NCBI GenBank assembly: GCA_019009955.1
Contig: CM032230.1
Coordinates: 20,939,501-21,003,500 of the forward strand
Source: Riptortus pedestris
Taxonomy: Eukaryota > Arthropoda > Insecta > Hemiptera > Alydidae
DNA: 64,000 nucleotides
Direction: 5' to 3'
The notes under the pieces: model-generated
What the model saw: only the letters and a program-made list of their open reading frames with translations
Told to the model about the DNA's origin: nothing
The model's database searches: none
Program-made: the position numbers and the translations under genes
In this document: positions 57,216-64,000 of the stretch, piece by piece
Numbering within the stretch: the first letter of the stretch is position 1
How the letters are laid out: each line of letters starts with the position of its first letter

Positions 57216-57388
57216 TTGTAAAAATTGAGTGTCATTAAGACTTTTTAAATACTCCTTGAATATTTTGAATACTGTTAATTACAATTTTGTAGTTTTCTTT
57301 CCCGTCTTTCTGAATTACCCGCTATATGAGGAAGTGTTACGTCACCCTGGTTTATTTATTGCTATATTAAGTATATATTATATGATAT

Positions 57389-57390
<2 letters not shown>

Positions 57391-57452
<62 letters not shown>

Positions 57453-57587
57453 TACTGTTTTGAACAGACCTCATTTTCGTTATCTCCAAGGTTGGGGTCT
57501 ATGGACATATGAGGAAATATATCAGAAATCGCGTCATGAGTACGACCTCAATAGTTTATTTCTCTTAAGGAAACTCTACTAATAAAG
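57391..57587 (+). mobile_element. H1 element, right end with (TA)n
   Basis: (TA)n and (CA)n at 57391-57452, TTTTGAACAGACCTCATTTT, AATCGCGTCATGAGTACGAC, then a decayed R end (TTATTTCTCTTAAGGAAACT). It joins the next copy's L end with only AATAA between. Confidence 0.82.
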
Positions 57588-58192
57588 TCCGTCACGCAGG
57601 AGCTGCGTAAACTAAGCACATTTCCCACGTGAAGTTATTCAGTAGATAAATCTGCCCAATAACAACTGTAAGGTATCTCTAAACCTATTCATGAGGGAGG
57701 AATAGTTACGGAAACGTCCGCCAGTGCTCTCGGCGGAAAGTCCCGAACATAACCGACTCCTGCCGATCACACACAGAATACAAATGCAAATATCTCGGTT
57801 AATATTCAAGATACTGAATAAATGTATAGAACAATATTTATAGTAAATTTAATTTGCAATACGATTAATTCTATACAATATTTCGATATGACGCATAATA
57901 ACGGAGATATTTTGAATTTTCAAACATCCCCCACTCCCACTGGTCCGATTTCAGCCATTAACGAACTTGATCTTCCTTTTTACATAAAACGATTAAATTC
58001 CGAGTTTGGTAACGATCAAACAAAAATTGCGACCGCTAGAGCGTTAACAGACAAATATATATATAATTTTGAACGAACCTCATTTTCGTCATCTCCTGGG
58101 TAGGATCGATGGACATTTGAAGAAATGTTTCGAAACTCGCGTCATGAGTACAACCTCAATAGCTAATTTCCCTCAGGGGAAATCTGCTAAAA
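57586..58192 (+). mobile_element. H1 element, full length, subfamily A
   Basis: L end AGTCCGTCACGCAGGAGCTG, subfamily-A module (GAGGGAGGAATAGTTACGG, GTGCTCTCGGCGG), core, GCGACCGCTAGAGCGTTAAC, only 12 bp of TA, TTTTGAACGAACCTCATTTT, R end TTTCCCTCAGGGGAAATCTG with CTAAAA. Confidence 0.92.
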
Positions 58193-58462
58193 TGATGGAA
58201 TAACAAGAATAATGAAAGAAAACAATCAATGACTGCCTGTAACAGTTAATACCTCAAAAGCCGAATTAAATTGGAGGGGGGGGGGAATAAGCAAAGAAAC
58301 GTTTTTCCTAGACGCGAAATTCCCGAAATACAGATATATACAGGAAGGAGTTGTGGATCGAGACGAAGGAATCACTAAAGCAACGACTTCCTACCTAGAA
58401 GAGCTCTGGTAATAGATTCCAGGCCGAATCTATAATAATTGATTCGCTAGGTATAACATAAA

Positions 58463-58580
58463 CGTCCGTCACGCATAGGCTGCGTAAACTAAGCAGATGA
58501 ACTTCACAAAAAGACGGCACTGCACTGTCTTAAACACGGCACTATAATGTTACTCACAGAGTCACGGAACAACACTGTTC

Positions 58581-58621
<41 letters not shown>

Positions 58622-59079
58622 AACGCACTCCACTGAGTCGCTGTGACCATCAAGACAGCTGAGAATAAAACTGATTAGCTCGCGGCTGGCCGGTTCTTTA
58701 TATAGGTCGTCGGCATACATCAAAAGGAAATTGGCTGGACCCTTCGACGTCTGGACTGGACCATAAGCGGCAACTCTTTGATCTCCACATTCTCCAAACA
58801 CGTGAACATCTCTGTCCAAGTATTTAATTTTCGAAACAATATTATCCTTCGTCATATACCTTGCTCTAATTGAACTTTTACGTTTTGATATAAAAGCGTG
58901 ACACACGTGGGAAATTGTATAGTTAACACAGCCCCTGCGTGACGGACTATATCATATATATAATTTTGAACGAACCTCGTTTCCGTTATTCCTGGGTAGG
59001 CTCGATGGCCATTTTTCAAAAATTGCGTCATGAGTACGACCTCAATAGCTGATTTAGGTTCAGGGAAATTTGTTAAAAT
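58463..59079. mobile_element. composite: inverted H1 left ends around a foreign segment, plus an H1 right end
   Basis: 58463-58498 is a forward L end (GTCCGTCACGCATAGGCTGC, AAGCAGAT). 58868-58948 is a reverse subfamily-C L end (TTGAACTTTTACGTTTTG, GTGGGAAATTG, GCCCCTGCGTGACGGAC). 58950-59079 is a forward R end (TTTTGAACGAACCTCG, GCGTCATGAGTACGACC). The segment between the L ends (58500-58867) is not H1. Confidence 0.7.
58500..58867 (-). other. coding-like segment of unknown origin
   Basis: A minus frame runs for about 100 codons (58562-58906 including edges): RDVHVFGECGDQRVAAYGPV, TSKGPANFLLMYADDLYK, PASRELISFILSCLDGHSDS. Composition is richer in G+C than the surroundings. A possible acceptor (GACAG|AGATG, about 58816) precedes the best part; the 3' side meets a 33-base poly(A) tract on plus (58588-58620). 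YADDL resembles reverse transcriptase motif C, but the residues before it do not fit an RT. It could be a captured or retained host exon. I do not recognise the protein. Confidence 0.35.
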
Positions 59080-59099
59080 GTACATAAGAAATATTAGGA

Positions 59100-59346
59100 C
59101 TTTACATATGGAATATGCTTGGTTCATTACAATTTTTCAGTCCGATGTATAATAACGGAAATATTTCGAATTTTCCAAAAACCTATCTCTTAATGGCCGA
59201 ATTCAGACGATATTAAAAGATTCATTCTCGTCATCTGGGTAGAATCGATAGCGATTTGAGAAGTTTCAGTTCGAAAATCATGTCTCATGTTGAGTATAAA
59301 CCTCAATAGCTGATTAAAATTCCCTCAAGGGAATTCTGCTAAAATT
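59100..59346 (+). mobile_element. H1 element, internally deleted
   Basis: TTTTTCAGTCCGATGTATAA, AACGGAAATATTTCGAATTT, then directly TCATTCTCGTCATCTGGGTA and an R end TTCCCTCAAGGGAATTCTGC with TAAAA. The deletion removed (TA)n. Confidence 0.75.
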
Positions 59347-59999
59347 AAAACCTAGAATAGTTCAGTTAATATTTTTACTAGAGCCGAAAGCATGCACGGT
59401 CAAATTAAAGTAAATATAACACGATCGAAATAGTTGAAAATAAGAGATTTTTGGAAAGGACAACTAATGACATGAAGTATTTCCTGATTTCACCAAAATT
59501 CCAAGAAAAAGCTTGTATTTTATAGCTATTTTCAAAAAATACTATAAAAACTACTACTTCAAGGCAATCCTAATTGGATAAAAATGAGGTTCGTTCAAAT
59601 ACATATGGAGAGTCACTATTCAAGATAATAACAAATTGTGGTTATGGATGGCAGTCGTGGTTGAACATCTCATTTTCGAAAACTCGTTAAGAGTACTGCT
59701 GAAGATAAGGAAGTAATTCATGAAAGACATTAGAGCCAAGTAAACTATTTTGTCTGTGAATATGAAATTTAAATCTCTGCCAGACTTTCGCAATCGGCTT
59801 CCGGCCTGTCAATAATTTAGAATCGAATATACCATTCCAGTATTCTCAAAGTAGAAAAAGCACATCCCGAATAGGTATTGTTACAAAGTGTTGACATCAA
59901 ATTTAATATGAATGATTGATTAAATTTATTGATTGTGTAATAGATTTTTATTATTTCCATTTTTATATTTTAACACCTCACTGATTTCAAGATAAGACG
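59347..59999. other. unassigned DNA
   Basis: No repeat ends or gene recognised. Confidence 0.35.
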
Positions 60000-60093
60000 C
60001 ATATAACAACATTTATAGAACATTACATTTGCAACTACACTGATTGACTACCCTTTTTCGATCCGACCGATAATAACGGAGATATTAAGAATT

Positions 60094-60275
60094 AATACTG
60101 TTAAGGTCTTCGGGTATCAGGGCTGTCCCTGAGACAGATCTTTAGTCTCAGAGATAGCCCTGAGGAATCTAGAAGCATGTCTAGCGAAACGTTGGCAACT
60201 AAAATGCAGACACGGTCAATACCCGAAGACCTTAACAGTATTAATGACCAGGACCGTGGAAGTCTACGAGTATTT
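60094..60275. mobile_element. 182-bp hammerhead foldback with 10-bp target duplication (family P3)
   Basis: ATTAAGAATT occurs on both sides (60084-60093 and 60276-60285), and the H1 host reads through if the insert and one copy are removed. The insert begins ATACTGTTAAGGTCTTCGGG and its complement lies near 60220-60242, an inverted repeat of about 25 bp enclosing a hammerhead-like motif. Confidence 0.85.
60157..60196 (+). ncRNA. hammerhead-ribozyme-like motif (P3)
   Basis: GCC (60157-60159), core CTGAGGA (60160-60166), stem II CTAGA/TCTAG with AT and C unpaired at its base, GAAA (60186-60189), ACGT as minimal stem III, T at 60193 as residue 17, GGC (60194-60196) closing stem I. Confidence 0.55.
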
Positions 60276-60425
60276 ATTAAGAATTTTCGAAATTCCTCCC
60301 CTCCAAACAACTCCCCCTTCCCACTGGTCTTATTTCACGAACTTGATCTTTCTTTTTATATAAAACGATTATATATCGAGTATGTTGACGATTAAACCAA
60401 AGGTTTGACCGTTAAAGAAATGTAT

Positions 60426-61145
60426 ATAATAATTCAGGATGAACATAAAGAAATCTGCTATAAAACTATAATAAAAGTTACCAAAACACAAAGATATTAT
60501 TATCATGGGCACATATTATGTTTGTATGTCTAGTTTGGATAGTATTAGTTGTAGATGTTGCATAGGTCGGCGGTCAACCAAGGACAGGGCTAACCTGCAT
60601 TAGCTAGCTCATCATATTCCAATTACGGATGCCACCATAATGACTTTAATGTAATGGCGACTCCATCAATAACAGCTAATTATGAGTTAAATATTCACAA
60701 ATATTTAACACTATTATAAGTATTGGATTGATTATTGTTTCTGGTTTGATGTTTGTTTGTTGACTGACGACTTATGGTATATAAAAACGCCAATTAAATT
60801 CAAATCACAAGGATTCCATTAGATTGACTGGCACAAAATTATCCTATTTAGTTTTTGAAAATCCCGTCTTGGGAACAGCCTGAATAGTTGATTTCCTTAA
60901 TGGAAAATCCCCTATTCAGACAAGAAATTCAATGTGTATAATAGTATAAATTTTAAAGAAGATTGGATAAATCACATTTATCAATACGAATCAAAAAATA
61001 TCAAGATAATTCATTATCTTGAATTTTCTCCTACCTCTAAATGGCTCCAGTTAAATAATCTTTATGATTTTATTTTCCAGTTAAAAGGTTACAACCCTAA
61101 TATATTAATAAAAAAAAAAACATTGCGCTACCGGCATGTAAATTT
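60426..61145. other. unassigned DNA
   Basis: Around 60850-60915 a weak R-end-like scrap (GATTTCCTTAATGGAAAATC). The plus frame at 60934-61158 is AT-driven. Confidence 0.35.
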
Positions 61146-61149
61146 TATC

Positions 61150-61211
61150 TATTGTTAGACTTTACGCGGGAAATCTTCTTAGTTTACGCAACCCCTGCGT
61201 AAGGGACTTTT
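61150..61211 (-). mobile_element. H1 left-end fragment, reverse
   Basis: CTATTGTTAGACTTTACG, GGGAAATCTTCTTAGTTTAC, GCAACCCCTGCGTAAGGG. Confidence 0.75.
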
Positions 61212-61667
61212 CGGACATCTTTTGGTATGCTGTATCGATGTTAGTAGAATAGTGAGCTTACCCGATTTAAATGCGTTAAAAATCATTGAATCAATTTGCA
61301 ATGATTTGTCGGCTGGACTGTAGCCATTAAGGACCAAGTCGGCTTGTAACTTTGATAAAGGCAGAGAAGGCCGTATATTTTGGAGTATCGGTGGGGAGTT
61401 TAGCAACTGGTCTTACACTAAATCATGAAGGTACTTATAAACTAATAGGCTTCCAAGTTAGGTCGTCCATTCGACTAATATCCTGTACTCCCTTCATTCC
61501 CTCTCTATCGGCTGGCCATGCTCCGCCCTCAGGCTAAGGACGTGCGCTTAGCAGAGGACATTTTGGCCCGCAGAAACCAACAGTTTATGAGCATAAGCGG
61601 GATAATCATACACTCAGAATAACACAGTCCAGTAACTGTGGTACGAAATAATGTTAGAATTGGAATA
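61212..61667. other. unassigned DNA
   Basis: Mixed composition with weak open frames on both strands (61179-61406 minus, 61352-61537 plus); the AAGGACCAAGTCGGCTTGTAA region recalls LINE-type sequence but nothing firm. Confidence 0.3.
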
Positions 61668-62160
61668 AGTCCGTCACGCAGGGGTTGCGTAAACTACGAA
61701 GATATGACACGTGAAGTTTTACGATAGATGAATCAACATACAGATAACACCACTGTGAATATTAAGTGCTTAAATGCATACGGGAATGAGAAATCTGTCT
61801 GTCAATTTTCATTTTAATATTCCAATGGAAAGCGTCTGAAATAAACAAACAAATCAGCCAACCTTTTAGAGCTGAATACATAGATAGAATATCTTTTTCA
61901 CGTAAAGAAAAACTATTATTGAAAACTATTTACTATATCTGGTCTAAAATCAGAATGATCTTTATCTCAATCACTCAAATTTTCGTAATCCCGGAGTGGT
62001 CAAAAGAACGTAGTTGTATAAATCTCGAATGATAAAAAAATCTCGCAAACAATATTTGGAATTTAAGCTTCGGATAAAGTGGTTTATTACATAACAGAGA
62101 ATTTTTTATGTGGCATGAGTAGGAGTGGGGATTTCAAGGCTAAAAATTAAAAAAAACCCA
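61668..62160 (+). mobile_element. H1 element, long subfamily B, truncated
   Basis: L end AGTCCGTCACGCAGGGGTTG, GACACGTGAAGTTTTACG, module CACCACTGTGAATATTAAG, GGAAAGCGTCTGAAATAAAC, then CATGAGTAGGAGTGGGGATT and a decayed core start. Confidence 0.82.
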
Positions 62161-62217
62161 ATTATACCTTACTCTTCCCAGAAATTTACTATACTACTGT
62201 AGACTACTGGCACAACA

Positions 62218-62905
62218 AAGAAAAACCTTCGAGATTGCAGTTGAAATAAAATTGGGAAAATGACCTGTTGAGGAAGAAAAATTATTTTAAATGTGTAACT
62301 AAACTAAATAGATTTGCTGAAGAAATTCATAACCTACTAGGAAACCTCAGAACGTGTTATGGATAAGAAATATTTTATTTATTTTTTAAATTTAATTCAC
62401 TATTTTTTTATTCTATTTTTTTATTATTTGCTTATTAATTTAATTTATTTTCCAATTGTTGTTAAACATATTGTAATTATTTTAAAAGTCCGTCACTCAC
62501 AGTAGTTTCACAGTAGATAAATCTGCCCAATAACAACTGTAGTAGTAAGGGATCCTCACAACAAAAAGACAAACCTTCCAGATTGCAGTTGAAATAAAAT
62601 TGGGAAAATGACCTGTTGAGGAAGAAAAATTATTTTAAATGTGTAACTATACTAAATAGATTTGCTGAAGAAATTCATAAACTACTAGGAAACCTCAGAA
62701 CGTGTTATGGATAAGAAATATTTTATTTATTTTTTAAATTTAATTCACTATTTTTTTATTCTATTTTGTTATTATTTGCTTATTAATTTAATTTATTTTC
62801 CAATTGTTGTTAAACATATTGTAATTATTTTAAAAGTCCTTCACGCAGGGGCTGCGTAAACTAAGCAGATTTCACACATGAAGTTTCACAGTAGATAAAT
62901 CTGCC
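62218..62905. repeat. 348-bp direct tandem duplication
   Basis: AGATTGCAGTTGAAAT at 62232 and 62580 starts two nearly identical blocks through GAACGTGTTATGGATAAG, TTTTATTTATTTTTTAAAT and an H1 L end. In the first block the L end is deleted (GTCCGTCACTCACAG); in the second it is intact (CTTCACGCAGGGGCTGCG). Confidence 0.9.
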
Positions 62906-62942
62906 CAATAACAACTGTAGCAGTAAGGAATCCTCTAAACTT

Positions 62943-62945
<3 letters not shown>
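62834..62945 (+). mobile_element. H1 left-end fragment, subfamily A
   Basis: AGTCCTTCACGCAGGGGCTG, AAGCAGATTTCACACATG, ATCTGCCCAATAACAACTG, GTAAGGAATCCTCTAAAC; ends at a (TA)n. Confidence 0.8.
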
Positions 62946-62973
<28 letters not shown>

Positions 62974-63004
62974 TCACACACGCACGCACACACACACACA
63001 CACA
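62943..63004. repeat. (TA)n(CA)n microsatellite
   Basis: A short TA run followed by CA repeats with CACGCACG interruptions. Confidence 0.9.
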
Positions 63005-63007
63005 TAT

Positions 63008-63323
63008 TTTCTTCATATTTTACAGCAAGGGCCTCCAAAAAAAACATTATATTTTTATAATAAAAACTTTATTGATACTGCCCCTTAAGAAATAGAAGAA
63101 ACGAGCACTTCAGAAATGTAGGCGCATACTAATACAATATCTACCAAAAGAATTATTAAGGGATATTTTAAATTACTATTAAATGTTTTTATATTCCCTT
63201 CTTTGAAAAGGGAGAGCCCCTGAAGAGTTGGCAAGTAAGCTCCGAAACATGTAGGGTACTTTCAATAAAGTTTGCACAGAAAAAAATGTTTTTTTATTGG
63301 AGACGCTTGCCATAAAATATGAA

Positions 63324-63329
<6 letters not shown>
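63008..63329. mobile_element. hammerhead-bearing element P1, short copy
   Basis: Left edge TCTTCATATTTTACAGCAAGG and right edge CGCTTGCCATAAAATATGAAG are inverted. Arms contain AAACTTTATTGATACTGCCC and its partner. One hammerhead-like motif. Microsatellites abut both edges. Confidence 0.75.
63216..63257 (+). ncRNA. hammerhead-ribozyme-like motif (P1), stem II altered
   Basis: Stem I GCCC/GGGT, core CTGAAGA (63220-63226), GAAA (63244-63247), ACATGT, A17 at 63253. The stem II strands (GTTGG, CTCC) no longer pair well, so activity is unlikely even though the core is intact. Confidence 0.5.

Positions 63330-63386
<57 letters not shown>
63330..63386. repeat. (TA)n microsatellite
   Basis: About 56 bp of TA at the right edge of the P1 element. 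Confidence 0.9.
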
Positions 63387-63389
<3 letters not shown>

Positions 63390-63806
63390 CGGTGCCCTGA
63401 CTTTTGACGTTACAAACGTTTATATCTTTGCCCCACTACCGTTTTATCTGTACTCCAGGAACCACGCAATATCCCGCACTTCATGTAATTCACACACAAC
63501 AGCAATACTGTAAAACTCACAAGATCGGTTAGCGTATACAAATGTAAATATTATCTTCCCGAAAATAAATCAAAATTTGCTCCATTATCATAACTTCAAT
63601 AAAGAAAAAAACTATAATCCACCTGTTGTACTGTCCTGATAATTCGAATCTTATGACATTGCATCACACACACCAAACACAACCGTAAAAAGACAATAAC
63701 AAGGATACCTTTTTCTGAAACAAAAATAGACGCTCCCAACCTCAAGAATTCCCATGAAGTAAATGTTCAGATTAATTGATTATAAATAAATAATCAAAAA
63801 TAAAAT

Positions 63807-63810
<4 letters not shown>
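63387..63810. other. unassigned DNA
   Basis: No element or gene recognised. Confidence 0.35.
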
Positions 63811-63811
<1 letters not shown>

Positions 63812-63869
<58 letters not shown>

Positions 63870-63975
63870 TTGAACGGACCTCAATTTCGTCATCTCTTGG
63901 GTAGGATCAATGGAGATTTGAAGAAAATTTTTGAAAATCGCTTCATGAATACGACCTCAATAGCTGATTTCCCTT
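63812..63975 (+). mobile_element. H1 element, right end with (TA)n
   Basis: (TA)n 63812-63866, GTTGAACGGACCTCAATTTC, GGGTAGGATCAATGG, ATACGACCTCAATAGCTGAT, TTCCCTTGAGG. The palindrome is cut at its centre near 63973. Confidence 0.8.
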
Positions 63976-64000
63976 GAGGTGCTGGTTTGACACACTTGTA

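Larger units (their letters stand above)
60000..60425 (+). mobile_element. H1 core split by a hammerhead foldback
   Basis: CATATAACAACATTTATAGAA, CGATCCGACCGATAATAACG, then an insertion (60094-60275), then AAGAATTTTCGAAATTCCTC, TTCCCACTGGTC, AACGAACTTGATC and ATTATATATCGAGTATG. No ends. Confidence 0.75.

Noticed and set aside
58562..58906. Reverse transcriptase based on YADDL
   Set aside because: The residues before YADD lack the usual RT motif B and the G-x-x-Q-G signature; a chance match is as likely.

Overview
This is repeat-rich, AT-rich eukaryotic DNA with no operon structure and no complete host gene. The most likely source is an arthropod. The reasons are one conserved immunoglobulin-type exon that reads like a Sidestep-family cell-surface protein, a mariner element, an R2-superfamily LINE, a Penelope-like element relic, a tRNA-derived SINE and rolling-circle elements of the DINE-1/Helentron kind. 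The species cannot be named from the window. It looks like intronic and intergenic DNA in which most recognisable sequence is mobile-element debris.

The dominant component is one interspersed family, called H1 here, present in about 45 pieces from end to end. An intact H1 copy is about 580-740 bp. Its left end (L) contains GTCACGCAGGGGCTGCG followed by AAGCAGATTTCCC. Its core holds a long (TA)n tract, and its right end (R) is a near-palindrome, GATTTCCCTTAAGGGAAATC, followed by TGCTAAAA. Sub-terminal inverted repeats, a core microsatellite, a 3' hairpin and A-rich flanks without target duplications match non-autonomous Helentrons (HINE/DINE-1 type). In the features '+' means L to R on the given strand.

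The second theme is hammerhead-ribozyme-like sequence (CTGANGA, stem II, GAAA, very short stem III, NUH, stem I). It occurs in several unrelated-looking inverted-arm elements at 0.7, 6.1-6.8, 13-14.3, 15.3, 37.2, 50.4-50.9, 60.2 and 63.2 kb. A decayed Penelope-like GIY-YIG endonuclease lies at 56.9-57.2 kb, and Penelope-like retroelements are the known carriers of such ribozymes.

Layout: 0-9.4 kb H1 copies, SINEs and a hammerhead element; 9.5-11.7 kb a hairpin satellite of 113/89-bp units; 12.9-16.1 kb nested elements (hammerhead element containing a TIR transposon, then a Helitron containing a foldback); 17-18.2 kb tails of two LINE types; 19.5-20.6 kb a dead mariner inside an H1; 23-24.3 kb an H1 with an AT minisatellite in its core; 26-27 kb a hAT-like element with a small Helitron inside; 29.5-30.5 kb a TIR element holding a Ty3/gypsy integrase fragment; 34.3-36.4 kb a LINE tail expanded into a 200-bp satellite; 37-45.6 kb H1 copies; 45.7-49.7 kb SINEs and the Ig exon (48576-48726, minus); 50.3-53.8 kb a hammerhead element and H1 copies; 54.1-54.5 kb a (GA)n tract; 55.8-57.2 kb LINE and Penelope-like relics; 57.4-64 kb H1 copies, an unexplained coding-like segment at 58.5-58.9 kb, and two more hammerhead elements.

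The only strong candidate for a functioning host sequence is the Ig exon. The elements do not form a pathway. What links them is nesting: SINEs, hammerhead elements and mariner sit inside H1 copies, which gives a relative order of insertion.
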